NCBI GenBank assembly: GCA_964036195.1
Contig: OZ038452.1
Coordinates: 25,989,785 to 26,053,784, forward strand
Direction: 5' to 3'
DNA from: Sphaerolaimus hirsutus
Lineage: Eukaryota > Nematoda > Chromadorea > Monhysterida > Sphaerolaimidae
DNA: 64,000 nt
Shown here: in pieces, positions 24,287 through 35,700 of the stretch
Layout of the letters: each line of letters begins with the position of its first letter
Numbering within the stretch: position 1 is the first letter of the stretch
Position numbers and translations under genes: made by a program
The notes under the pieces: model-generated
Seen by the model: the letters and a program-made list of their open reading frames with translations, nothing else
What the model was told of the DNA's origin: nothing
The model's database searches: none

Positions 24287-24718
24287 CAGGGCCGTATCCA
24301 GGGGGGGGCGGGGGGGGCTGCAGCCCCCCCCTCCCGGGGCGAGACCAGAAAGTGACCGGAAAATGCGACTTTTTAACGTCAGCGTAAAAAATTCGGCGCG
24401 CGAGCGCGCATTCTTCACCAAACATAAGGTATTATTGTCAGATTTCTCCATGTGGCTGCAAATCGTTATAAATACACCCAATGTGGTGCTTTTTTCTGTT
24501 TTGTATGTATATTTACATACATATACAGCGTTCCATGGCGCTGGCGCCAACGCCAATGGCGCCATGGCGTGGCGCCTACTAATGGCGCCAGCGCCATGGC
24601 GCCATTCCGCCACTATGTAGCTAAAATTTTAGGGGGGGGGGCTGAGCCCCCCCCCCTCGCCCGGCATCTGTAAACAAGCAGCCCCCCCCCCCCCCGAAAA
24701 ATCCTGGATACGTCCCTG
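24287..24718. mobile_element. hAT-like element, CAGGGCCGTATCCAGG ends, poly-G/C arms
   Basis: Exact 8-bp duplication TAAATGAC at 24279-24286 and 24719-24726. Ends are CAGGGCCGTATCCAGGGGGG and the complement of CCTGGATACGTCCCTG. GGGGGG/CCCCCC tracts flank the core, and a short GGCGCC-rich block (about 24535-24605) is embedded. Sister copy at 28843-29292. Confidence 0.9.
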
Positions 24719-24954
24719 TAAATGACATATCCAAAACTCATTGAGAAATGTCTCTTAAACCAATATGGTCCACCATTAAGAGTTAAGGAGTGTATCATTA
24801 TTCTATGTACAACTATATTTGTGACAATAGCATTATGTGATTGTTCACAAAAAAATTAACTAGAAATATGGATCACAGTTCAGTATCCATTTATCAAAGT
24901 TTTTCAATTTAATTTTTTACTTGCCATTTCACTTCTCATTTGACTTTTGTTGAT

Positions 24955-27090
24955 TTTCGTTGCAATTCACTTCTCACTTCTCTTTTTACTTGCCATTTGA
25001 CTTGACTTGAGACTTGACATTTATAACTTGACATTTGACTTGATATTTGATCACTTGACATTAGGGATGGTAAAAAAGCACTTTTTTTAACGGCCCCGCT
25101 TTTTTTTAAAAAAGCGCTTTTTTTAAAAAAAAGCGCTTTTTAAAATAAAAAAAACGCTTTTTTTAAAAAAAAGCGCTTTTTTAAAAAAAAAACGCGCTTT
25201 TTTCACTTTTTTTTCCGAAAAATGTCAAGACGTTACCTAAAAAGCTCCCAAATATGGTTCTGAGTCAATATATACAGGTATATCAGACAAGTAGCAGTAC
25301 TTGTGATTATATATAGTCATAGAATGGCACTGTAGTCATGGGATAGCATTATAAGTGCTGATTTCTGCCAAAACAATCCACTTTTATGTCGATTCATTAT
25401 GTATATTGCCGTTTGTTTATGTTTTGTGACTTCAAGTGAAGTTAGGCATGGAATAGTGCTCAAATAATGTTATAAGAGAAGGCTAATACATTGAGACTGA
25501 TGTTTCCAACTGTGGAAAAGTGTGTGGAAGCATTGTTTGGCTGGATATTATATACTACACTGACATATCACAACTTATTACTACATAATAGCATGCAGGA
25601 ATAGAAGGAAAATGATTCAAAACCAATGAAAACCATCAACAATGGTAACGTGCATGCGAAATTGCACGCTTGCGCTCAAAAAATTGCAAAATACCTAGTG
25701 CAGAAGTACTAAAAAATTTTGCCAGCGCTTTTTTAAAAAAAAAAGCGCTGGGACCCTTGTGCTTTTTTTTAAAAAAGTGGTGTTTAAAAAAAAAATGCAC
25801 TTGAAAAAAAGCGCTGGCCATCCCTACTTGACATTTAACTTTACATTTGAATTGACATTTACCACTTGAAATTTGACTTGACATTTGACTTGTTATTTGA
25901 CTTGACATGAAATTTGTCACTTGACATTTGACATGACATTGATCAGTTGACATTAAACTTGACATTTGACTTGGCATTTGACATGACATTTATCACTTGA
26001 CATTAAACTTGACATTTCACTTGAAATTTATCACTTGATGTAAAACTTGACATTTGACATGACATTTATCACTTGACATAAAGCTTGACATTTAACTTGA
26101 CATTTGACTTGACATTTGACTTGACATTTCACTTGAAATTTATTACTTGACATTTCACTTGAAATTTATCATTTGGCATTTGACTTGACATTTCAATTGA
26201 AAGTTATCACTTTGTATTCACCTTGAAATTTATCACTTGACATTTGACTTGATATTTGATCACTTGACATTTAACTTGACATTTGACTTGACATTTACCC
26301 TTGCGCTTTTTTAAAAAAAAGTGGCGTTTAAAAAAAAAAAGCACTTGAAAAAAAGCGCTGGCCATCCCTACTTGACATTTAACTTTACATTTGACTTGAC
26401 AACTTGAAATTTGACTTGACATATGACTTGTTTTTTGACTTGACTTGAAATTTGTCACTTGACACTTGACATGACATTTATCAGTTGACATTAAACTTGA
26501 CATTTGACTTGACATTTGACATGACATTTATCACTTGACATTAAACTTGACATTTCACTTGAAATTTATCACTTGACATTTGACTTGACATTTGACATGA
26601 CATTTATCACTTGACATTAAACTTGACATTTCAGTTGAAATTTATCAGTTGACATTTGACTTGAAAGTTATCACTTGATATTTGACTTGATATTTTATCA
26701 CTTGATATTTTATAACTTGACATCTATCACTTGACATTTATCACTTGATATTTATCACTTGACATTTATCAATTGACATTTATCAATTGACATTTGTCTT
26801 GACATTCATCACTTGACATTTCACTTGAAATTTATCACTTGACATTTATCACTTGACATCTATCACTTGACATTTTTCACTTGAAATTTCACTTGAAATC
26901 TACCACTTGACATTCATCACTTGATATTTGAATTGATATTTTATCACTTAATATTTTATCACTTTACATCTATCACTTGACATTTATCACTTGACATTTG
27001 GCCTGACATTTATTGCTTGACATTATCACTTGACATTTGACTTGACATTTATAACTTGACATTTGACTTGACATTAACCACTAGACATTT
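24955..27090. repeat. Satellite-like array of CTTGACATTT
   Basis: More than 100 loosely spaced copies of (A)CTTGACATTT(G/A), alternating with TATCA, with unit spacing about 12-22 bp. No stable higher-order unit is seen. The array is interrupted by the hAT-like element at 25062-25826 and by a fragment of it (about 26296-26370). Open frames here read as Met/Ser/Cys/Gln repeats and are artefacts. Confidence 0.85.
25062..25826. mobile_element. hAT-like element with AAAAAAGCGC arms inside the satellite
   Basis: Flanked by CTTGACAT at 25054-25061 and 25827-25834, although this 8-mer is also the satellite unit. Termini are TAGGGATGG and CCATCCCTA. The arms are TTTTTTAAAAAAAGCGCT units. The core is AT-rich and unique. 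Confidence 0.75.
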
Positions 27091-27479
27091 ATGACCTGAT
27101 AGTAATCACCATGCAAGGTCACATGCTCAGTATCACATCAAGCAGTAGTTCAGGCATGTTTGCGCATTTTACACAAAACAAGCAAACTTGAATAACTTTT
27201 GTAAATCTCAACCAAAATCGCCAAAAATTGGCTCATTTGAAAGCTCTAGTCATGGCGCACATCAACAAATTTTTTTTTTTGCTGCATTTGTATTCAAATT
27301 TTAAATTTATTGAGGTTTGAAAATTTCAAACAGATACCGTCCCAAAGTGGGCGGAGCCTGTGAAAAAAATTCCCGAAAATAAGAAATGGCATCATATGCT
27401 CTTTCATATGAGCCATCAACCATGAAAATCGGTCGTGTTTCAAAGAAGTTATTGCAGTTTGAAGATTGTCGGGAGAACA

Positions 27480-27540
27480 AGAAGAACAACAACAACAACA
27501 ACAACGAGAACAACGACAACAACGACAACACTACTTGAAA
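27480..27540. repeat. (CAA)n-type microsatellite
   Basis: AACAACAACAACAAC followed by imperfect GAACAACGACAAC units, upstream of RPL18A. No coding role seen. Confidence 0.8.
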
Positions 27541-27827
27541 AAGAAAATCCGTAATAACTTCCTTCGGACTCAACCGTTGGATCTGAAAATTTGCATGGTG
27601 GTACTTTTCGACACGGGCTTTTTAATGGTGCAGTCGGTTCTGCACTAGCGCATTGCGTTCCGAAGTTATTGCGATTTTAAATTTGCGATTTCCGCATTTT
27701 GGTGTGTCCGACCATATTATGGGTGGGTCGCTTGCGCCCTCCCTCGGCAGCGAGGGATGGCGCTGGCGCGCCCACCCGATAATACAATCCAAACATTTTT
27801 TTGCAGCGTATCCAAACGTGCTTTTTC

Positions 27828-27836
27828 GTATATAAA
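27828..27836 (+). promoter_or_regulatory. TATA-like box upstream of RPL18A
   Basis: GTATATAAAC lies about 100 bases before the RPL18A start codon, just after a CTTTTTCG pyrimidine stretch that could relate to a 5'-TOP start site. This rests on position and motif only; the transcription start is unknown. Confidence 0.3.
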
Positions 27837-27932
27837 CCCGATAACGCTGGGAAAAAGAAATAAAAATAGAAAAAACTACAAAAAGTTCCGGCCGTAGCAC
27901 CCGGAAAAAGATCCTCGAAAAAAGAACCGACC

Positions 27933-30900
27933 ATGGTGCTGAAAATTCGCGGCGATGTACGTTCACTCCTCATTTTCTTTCACCTTTACCCTGTCAATCA
28001 ATCAAATCAACCCAAAAACAGCTGCGGCGGTACGAAATCGTGGGCCGCCGGCTGCCGTCCGACAAGGAGCCCAAGCCGAAGCTGTACAAGATGCGCATAT
28101 TCTCCACGAATCACGTGTGCGCAAAGTCCCGCTTCTGGTACTACATGTCCAAGTTGAGGAACGTAAAGAAGGCCAATGGGCAGATTGTAGGGTGCAAAGA
28201 GGTTCGTGAATTTGGTGATAGACTTTTTTGCGAACCGTCCGTGCCGGATTTCGAATTCAGTTAGGGCGTAAGGCGCTCGACAGCGAAGCACGTAATTGAT
28301 TTTGAGTTTGATTGCACATACTACAGAGAACGCACATATTTTGATGTGCATCAGTCCGATCCGCTGTCGAAACGCGCGCAATTTTCATTCGCAATTCGTG
28401 ATACGCGTTTTCGGTCAAGCTTGCACTCGCAAAATCACAAAAGTGTATCGGATAGAGGTGAGGGTGGTGCGTGCGCGGTTTAATCAAGCGCATGTGGGCT
28501 GAGTCACGGGTGGCGCATGCGTCGATCCCACTGCACACAGAAATGTGTGCGTTCCGTGTAGATGGACATTTTCTCCCGAGACATTTACTGACCAACACTA
28601 CTATTTTCATCATCACCAATCTACTTCATTGCAGGTGTTCGAGAAGAAACCGGGCACGGTGAAGAACTACGGCGTGTGGCTGCGCTACGACTCGCGCACC
28701 AACACCGTGAACATGTACCGCGAGTACAGGGACACCACCGTCACTGGCGCCGTCACCCAGGCGTACAGGTGTGTTGAACTGGGGTGGATTTAAGTGCCCC
28801 GAGGGGTATTCTAGTTTTCGACACTCCGGGGGTTGGATAGGTCAGGGACGTATCCAGGATTTTTGAGCGGGGGGGGCTGCTTGTTTACGGAGCCCGGCGA
28901 ACGGGGGGGGGGCTCAGCCCCCCCCCCCCCAAAATTTTCCCTATATAGGGACGGAAAAGCGTATTGGCGTTGCGCCATACAAAGGCGCCACAGCATGGCG
29001 TTATTGGCGTTGGCGCCAGCGCCAGGAACCGCTTTATATGTATGTAAATATGCATACATATACAGCGAAAGTCGCAAAAATATGCTCATTTCCGAGGATC
29101 TTTGTTTACAGGGACCGATCCGCTGAAAATACAATGCATGGGGAAAACATTGCGCGCTTGCGCGCAAAATTTTTGAGAAACATAGAAAAATATACATGAA
29201 AAGTTGCATTTTCCGGGACTTTTTAGGTCTCACCCCGGGAAGGGGGGGGGGGCTGCAGCCCCCCCCGCCCCCCCCCCCTGGATACGTCCTTGGGATAGGT
29301 AGCAAATCGCTCCTTCGGAGGGAGGATACATAGCTGAAAATTTTTGGTGTGGGCGAGTTCGTGGGGTGTTCGATATGTAGGATTTTTACAGGTTTTTGAA
29401 GGAAGAAAAGGGGGAAAATCGCTGAAATTTGGTTAGCAATAGCTAAAAAATTGTATATAGTAAATTACACGTAGTAAATTTGGTTTAAATTTCTCAGTAA
29501 TCTCAATTTCTCTCGGGTTACCCGGTACCCCCCTTCCTACCCCTGAGTGCACCTTCTCCATTTGTGTGTAACAGAGGACTGCTTGAAGCGCAGCCCTGCA
29601 ATGTCTCTGATGGTGTGTGTAGAACTGATTAGTTATTTCTAATACAGTTAGGCCGCATTATGTGCAAATAAATCGTGAAATACGAGGTTAAAACGTATGT
29701 TCTACCGCACGCCCTTTGTAAAGAAAGCATTGAAAACTGCTTTTCTGCAAAATGGTTTAATCCGGTATTTTACGCTAACACTTATCACCGTCTGCCGCAG
29801 AGACATGGGCGCTAGGCACCGGGCGCGCGCAGATGTGATCCACATCCTGAAGGTGCAGGTGATCGAGCCGAAAGAATGCAAGCGCTCTTCCGTCAGGCAG
29901 TTCCTGGTATGTTGTGCCGCTTGGCTGTCCGAACGACGATATCTTCGCGATTCAACTTTAAAACTTCTTGTAATTGGCATTAGGGTTCAAACGGGATCAG
30001 ATTTTCGGACCGGGACCGGGACCAGAAATTTTATAATGACTGGGATGTCGGGACTGCAGGGGTCTCCTAGATTTCGGCCCTCCCTCGCCGGGGTTGGATA
30101 GATAGCGGCAAATCGCTCCTCCGGAGGGATAGATAGCTGAAAAAATTTCTGGAGGGTTTGGGGGGGTTTGCGACTTTTTCAAATGTCGGGACTGGGGACC
30201 GGGACTGGGGCCATAAAAAATAAGCTGTGATATGTTAGTGTGGTTCAAAATATCCAGCCAAAGCTGCCAAAATTTCCACTGTGTTTCCACACAGTATTTC
30301 CACTGTGTAAAACGCCACTCCACTATCAATGTATTAACTTTCTCTTGGAATATTTTTCATCTCTTGCCGGAACCACTAAAAAATTCCGGGACCGGGACTG
30401 GGTGGTCGGGACCGGCACTGGCTTTTTTCAAATGTTGGGACCGGGACTGGGGTGTCGGGACCGGGACTGGGGTGTCGGGACCGGGACTGGGGTGTCGGGA
30501 CCGGGACTGGGGTGTCGGGACCGGGACTGGGGTGTCGGGACCGGGACCGCCCAATCCCGACTTTGCGCCGAACCATGTACCGGGACCGCGATCCCGTTTG
30601 AACCCTAATTGGCATTCTATTCTTCAAAAAATAGTTGCCTGTTTTGATTTCAACTCACCCGCGGGTTCAAAAACGTCTGGACGTTGAACTCGAACTAAAG
30701 CTGCGTTCAGACTGCGTTATGTGCCGACAAATAAAAAAGTAAAAAAGTTCCATAAATCCGGAATAAAATTCCATATCTGCAAGAAAAAACAGTGAAGTAT
30801 ACTCACTAGTTCAGTGTACACACATGCCAAATTTCAAATAAATCGGGCTTTTCGTTTCATAGTTATAAGCATTTGAAAAATTTGATCAAAAAAAGCGATT

Positions 30901-31090
30901 CACTTCACTGTTTTTTCTTGCAGAGATGGAACTTAAAAGCACACACACACACTTAACTTCACACACAGCCTTAAAAGTCGCCGCCCTAACTCAGGATGCG
31001 GACATCAAATTCCCGCTGCCGCACCGCGTCACCAAGCGCCACAACATGACGCCCTTCACCACGTGCAGACCCCGCACGCACTTCGCTTGA
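27933..31090 (+). CDS. RPL18A: 60S ribosomal protein L18a (eL20)
   Basis: Structural protein of the large cytosolic ribosomal subunit. Exons: 27933-27956, 28022-28201, 28635-28768, 29801-29906, 30995-31090. Total 540 nt, 179 residues, against 176 in human. All introns are GT-AG with closing phases. Family hallmarks: [83 protein letters not shown] and the basic C-terminus RPRTHFA. The first exon encodes only MVLKIRGD, an unusual N-terminus replacing the common MKA/MRA start, with a good GTACGT donor. Introns 3 and 4 each contain a hAT-like element, and intron 4 also holds a GTGCCGACA repeat fragment. No snoRNA was recognised in the introns. Confidence 0.97.
28843..29292. mobile_element. hAT-like element, CAGGGACGTATCCAGG ends, in RPL18A intron 3
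   Basis: Exact 8-bp duplication GGATAGGT at 28835-28842 and 29293-29300. Poly-G/poly-C tracts and an embedded GGCGCC-like block match the sister copy at 24287-24718, in opposite orientation. Downstream (about 29300-29560) lies more sequence of the GGATAGATAG...CTCC repeat family. Confidence 0.9.
29981..30607. mobile_element. hAT-like element with GGGACC/GGGACTGGGGTGTC arms
   Basis: Exact 8-bp duplication ATTGGCAT at 29973-29980 and 30608-30615. The termini TAGGGTTCAAACGGGAT and complement match those of the element at 22608, but its arms are GGGACC-type rather than GGGATC. The right arm has about six tandem copies of GGGACTGGGGTGTCGGGACC. It lies in RPL18A intron 4 and contains a fragment of the GGATAGATAG family (about 30055-30170). 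Confidence 0.9.
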
Positions 31091-31586
31091 AATTGGGCCA
31101 TGATAGCAGTGAATGTTTTGTGATGCGCGTTTTTGGGGGAGACTTTTGAGCTTGTTGATTTGTTGTTTTTATTTGGTTGAATGTTGATGATTGTGTGAAT
31201 TTTGAATGAAATTTATGGATGGTTACTTTTTGGGATGACCTCTGATTTTATGGTATGCTGATGCCGTTGGTGTCTCCCCGTCGTCACCGCTTCGCGCAGA
31301 AAATGTACCTCTTCGATGCTCTGTAAAATGTCAACTGTCGTGCAACGTGTCAAGTCGTGAAAATGTTCTGGAAGGTGCTAATCATGTAAAATGTCAAATT
31401 GATTATTCCTTTACTGGGAGCATGGCATTTTACATAACTTTTGATACTTTGCGGGACGTTTGACATCTTACGAGGTCTGGGAGTGGTCCCTGGCATGTAT
31501 AATGCTGCACCTATTCACGCTGGTATCCGGTATGCATGGCCGTGTTTCCGATTGTGTCAGTGACATGAATTGACATTGTCAATCAG

Positions 31587-31713
31587 TCAGCTGGTGCCCC
31601 TCGGTGCCGGTGCCATTTTTTTGGGAATAGTGCCCTTTTTGCCAGTGCCCTGGACTTTCTAAGGATTGGCAGAGGTGCCGATGCGGCGCCATATTTCCCG
31701 GTGCCTTTAACAT
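31587..31713. mobile_element. Degenerate GGCACC-arm hAT-like remnant
   Basis: GGTGCC/GGCACC units end in CCGGTGCCTTTAACATCGCTA. The flanks TCAATCAG and TCAATCAA are a 7/8 match. The left terminus is eroded. Confidence 0.5.
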
Positions 31714-31879
31714 CGCTATCAATCAACTATCCATCGTCCCATTGTGGCCGTGCTGTGGAAGCACAATTATGCGGAAAGCCACGTGATAATGGTTGCGATG
31801 TATATATAAATATACGTGTCAGCTCAGTCGAATGATTTAGATAATTGCCATTGTAGCCGCTCGTCGTGCATGGCGTAGC

Positions 31880-32790
31880 TGTGAAAACTTATTTACGTTT
31901 ACTCTAAAAATACGTATACTCGCGTATTGAGTAAATACCGTATAGGCTTGTTTTAAGTACCATGCTTGAATTGAGTACCATGCTCGAATACAGTGCCAGG
32001 GTAACCACGTTATGAAAAAATACAGTACCATGCTTGAATTGAGTGCCCCACACACGGCCACACCTAAGTAAATGGAGACAAACGTGATGTGGGAAACGCA
32101 ATATGTTTAAAACGTGACTGCATGCGAGCGGCACAAGCGCTTCTGTTGTTAAATGTATAGTCTAATTGTCACAGCTGTTGCATTTACATCAGAAGTGTCA
32201 CAGCTGGAATCGATATACCTAAATATGTACTAAAATATGCATATCGATATCGAAATATGTACTTAATCTCTTATGAAATAATACAATACCATGCTCGAAT
32301 TGACTACCATGCTCGAATTGAGTCCCACTGTTCGAGCCTTGTGAAAAAATACAACCCCCGGGGTTCAAAACAAGCCAATACGGTATTTACGTTTAAGTTT
32401 CCTCCAACAAAAAAATCGGTACTAATCTTTACGCGTATTTACTTTTGGAAAGTACGCGAGTCCAGAAAATCTACTTCGATGGTCGTTTACAGACATTTCC
32501 CTAACTCGAAAATAAAGGATCCTTGATAATTTTACATTAAAGAAAACACTCAAGTTTCTGTGAGAAAAAATATTTGCTTTTACGTTTTCTGTGAAAAAAA
32601 TTCTCGCTTTTTACGTTTTCTGCGTTAAAGGATACTTGCTTTTACATTTTCCCCGAAAGAAAAGTAATTTGCTCACCTTTTACGCACTGTAAAGTAAAAA
32701 AAATTATTTTATGTTTAGGTACTCCGCGGTGAGTAAAATAAAAATACATAACGTTTACGTTTACTTTGAAAAAGATCAGTACTTTTGACA
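31880..32790. mobile_element. Repeat region with TACGTTTACT motifs
   Basis: Both edges carry inverted copies of TTACGTTTACT...AAATACG-type sequence (about 31890-31940 and 32390-32780). The middle holds repeated CATGCTTGAATTGAGTACCATGCTCGAA units. Related to 18285-18745. No genes seen. Confidence 0.45.
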
Positions 32791-32960
32791 ACTCTGGTGC
32801 ATACGCATAGCGGCATGCATTTCTCATGTGAGCAAAAGTGGGTGTCCAAAAAATTGTAAAATTTCAAAAATTTTAAGTGTAAATGTATATATAGTTCACT
32901 TAATGAATTTATGTAGAGGGTTGTTTACACTTCCGAGCTTACAACAATTTAAACATTTCA

Positions 32961-33139
32961 GTTCTACTTCGACGATGGTTTTGGGCGATTCGGTGGGCGA
33001 ACGTGGCGTTGACGTTTTCGGCTACGTCGCTGCGCTACGTTGGCAACGTGGCAACGTGCATTTCCGTTTTTCCGGTGCCCCATTGTGTTATGTGTGTTTC
33101 TTCTGGCCAAGGAAAGGATTGGAGGTATTGAGGATCTGA
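32961..33139 (+). other. Possible exon, + strand, identity unknown
   Basis: A plausible acceptor (AACATTTCAG) at 32951-32960 precedes a stretch more GC-rich than its surroundings. Two frames are open to in-frame stops near 33126-33139. One reads FWAIRWANVALTFSATSLRY, the other VGERGVDVFGYVAALRWQRG. Neither matches a family I know. It could be the last coding exon of an unseen gene, a non-coding exon, or chance. Confidence 0.25.
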
Positions 33140-35700
33140 CACAAAGTTGACGCTGTGATGTAAATAGTTGTTTTTATTTGTTTAAGATTTTTTTTAATTA
33201 GGTAGTTTTTTTTAAGAAAGTGAGACAAGTGAATTGGCAACAATTTTAATTGTGACAGTTTAATTTAAAAGTAATTTTTTACTAGCGGTTTGGATTGCAT
33301 AACAAAGTTTCAGTTATTTTCTCTAAGTAAAAAGAGTGACGCTGCAGTTACGTGTCGTAGTGCGTGAATGGTCAGTGATAACTGAGGGCACATAGGTTGA
33401 ATTTTGACTAACTTTCGTTGCATTTTTTTTTACGTGAGGGTCGCGGCTATTGATCTAGTATGTACTGTGCATTCCTGCATTTCCGGATTGGGAAACAAAA
33501 GTTAATTTACATGCGATTTTACAAAGGTACACTGATTATAGAGGTGCGATGATGATTGGTGTTGAAAATGAGAGGTAATTAAAAGAATCGAGTCTAACTC
33601 GACAGGCATGATCGCATGTCTAAATGCCTACTCCCTTGGCTTGTTGTGAGAACAGCCCAGTCCGCCGATCTCATCGAAACAAGCACCCATACAGTGACAA
33701 GTGTACCTATTTTTGAGTGAGTTGAGCAGTTCGGTGTTGTCGGGGTGTGGTTTTTGCACAGTGCGTATGGGATCAAAAAGCCGTGGCTGACTAATTAATA
33801 TTCTGGTAGCAGAATGAGTGGTGTAGCAGCGAGAGTGGTCATTTTCGTGATAAGTGCCTTCGGTAGTTAATGGCTGTTGCGTTTCGGCATGTGGCAGTGG
33901 ATTCACTTGAGTTTGTTTTTTTTTGTGTTTTAAACTTCAAAAAGTCATGCAATCTAAACATGCATTTAAGCTACAAAGATTGAAATTTATAAACTTTCAA
34001 GTTGCCAATCATTTGCGTTCGTATTTCTGTTAAGCGTTATACCGACTTCATATTCATTTTAACTTTAGGTTTGGTAGGGAATAGGTAAAACTCGAGTATG
34101 TTAATTTTTATCTGATTTTACGTTTGCAACTTCGCTATTTTTTTATCTACCTAATCCTAGATTGATTTTTTTTGTATTTCCCTTTCCCCTAGAAAACTGA
34201 TAACTTGACATTTGGATATTTAGGAATTTATGCAAATTTCGTGGTTGATCTTTATTATACAAAGAGATGAAATAATAAGCCGCTTGTTTTTCCTGTTTTT
34301 TTCCCCGAATATTTTGATAAGTGTAAAGGTGATCTGATTTGAGTGCGTATTTATTTAATCACTCTGATAGAATTTCCGCTAAGAGTCTTTAAAACGGTAC
34401 CGTAATTCATTTTTTCCTTGACAGTCAGTGTGAAAATTAATTTCGTTCGCCTTACCGGTATCCTAATCTTATCATGGATTATCCCACTTACGACATTTTT
34501 TCGTTGTGCATTAATAATACGTGTGCTTCTTACGCTTTGGATATCAACGTCATTTTCGTTTATTATACGCTCTTTTTGCTGATGGGATTACTGTTCGCGT
34601 GTTTATTTGTTTCGCTAATTGCTGTGTGTTTCCCCGTTCGTGGAGGTGGTTTTGGGATTTCGGTAGAGTTCGCTGAGTAAAATTTGAATCGCCCGCCATT
34701 TTTTTCGCGCTAAAACAAGTTTTTACAGTATCTCGTGTGTTTTTCCTGTTCTTTTTATTCTTGTCGCATTCGTTCATTTTCTTATTTTTCTATTTTTATC
34801 CTCGCTCTTGTTCCCAACCCGATTTTTGGCGCGTGAATTCTTTGTGTTTTTGTGTAGTTGATCGACGTATCCTGTAAACTGACGCCGTGAATAATTTTAG
34901 GTATGCCCGTTTTAAAATTCCGTGTGTCTGTAAAGTCGTTTGTAAGCATGCTTCTCGTGGTATGTGGAAGTGTTGTCTGGACTTGGCTTATGTTGTTGCG
35001 TATAAAAGCGTACCGTAATTTAGAGTAGGGGTCGATTCAGTCGAAATTGCTTCGGTTTCATTTTCCTGGAGTTTTTTCGAAGGTTTTGTGCCGCTGGTTA
35101 GAAACTCGCTCTCAGTGTGTTCCCTGTGTTCTATCTAAATGTGTGAATTCTGAGTCTAAAAAATCGTCTAAAATAAAATCTCTTCTAAAAACTTCGGACC
35201 CCTTGGTGTAAATTAGACATTCAACTAATTGCTGGTGCGTTGATAAAAACGCCATTCGCTAAAAAGCTAACTTAATTGACGTAGCGTACACCTGTGATAT
35301 TCACTTCGGTGAATTCACCATTGTGCGTTGCGAATTCAATCGGTAGTCGCTTTTCCGTTGCCTTACTTTGTCGCTCATCCAACGAGTAGGTGTGAGATCG
35401 GTAAAACTTGGCAATTTGCCATAGTGGAATTTGGTTGAGTAAAAAGTAGCCGGTGAAAATTCATGACACTCATTCTCATTCTCATTTCTGTACGCAATTC
35501 GAAGTGTTGTTAAGCGTGTATTGGCCCGAGTGCGAGCTATGCACAAAACATAAATTCAAGTTTAGTATAAAAAATATATACCCAAATCTCAGGACGGTTG
35601 CCAAACCATCACGGAGTACAATAATGCTCACCACCCTTACCTAATATATAGCACTCCGTAAATTTACAAATATTGTTTTGCGAATTTCTGTCAAATTTAT
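33140..35700. other. T-rich unique stretch, no clear gene
   Basis: About 2.5 kb, T-rich on the + strand and nearly free of the transposon families that fill the rest of the window. It could be a long 3' UTR or non-coding exon. One short hydrophobic frame (34474-34680) is listed separately. Confidence 0.4.
34474..34680 (+). CDS. Candidate 68-residue single-pass membrane microprotein
   Basis: ATG to TAA with no intron needed. The frame has a short polar N-terminus (MDYPTYDIF) and an NNT glycosylation-type site beside two Cys. A strongly hydrophobic segment of about 30 residues follows (VIFVYYTLFLLMGLLFACLF...), then a Gly-rich tail. The family is not recognised. T-rich DNA easily yields hydrophobic frames, so this may be chance. 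Freedom from repeats is the only support. Confidence 0.25.
   Translation: MDYPTYDIFSLCINNTCASYALDINVIFVYYTLFLLMGLLFACLFVSLIAVCFPVRGGGFGISVEFAE

Noticed and set aside
25636..26527. Met-Ser-Cys-Gln repeat frames on the minus strand
   Set aside because: Translation of the CTTGACATTT satellite.
28202..30994. snoRNA genes in RPL18A introns
   Set aside because: Such introns often host snoRNAs, but no convincing C/D or H/ACA boxes were seen; a covariance-model search would decide.
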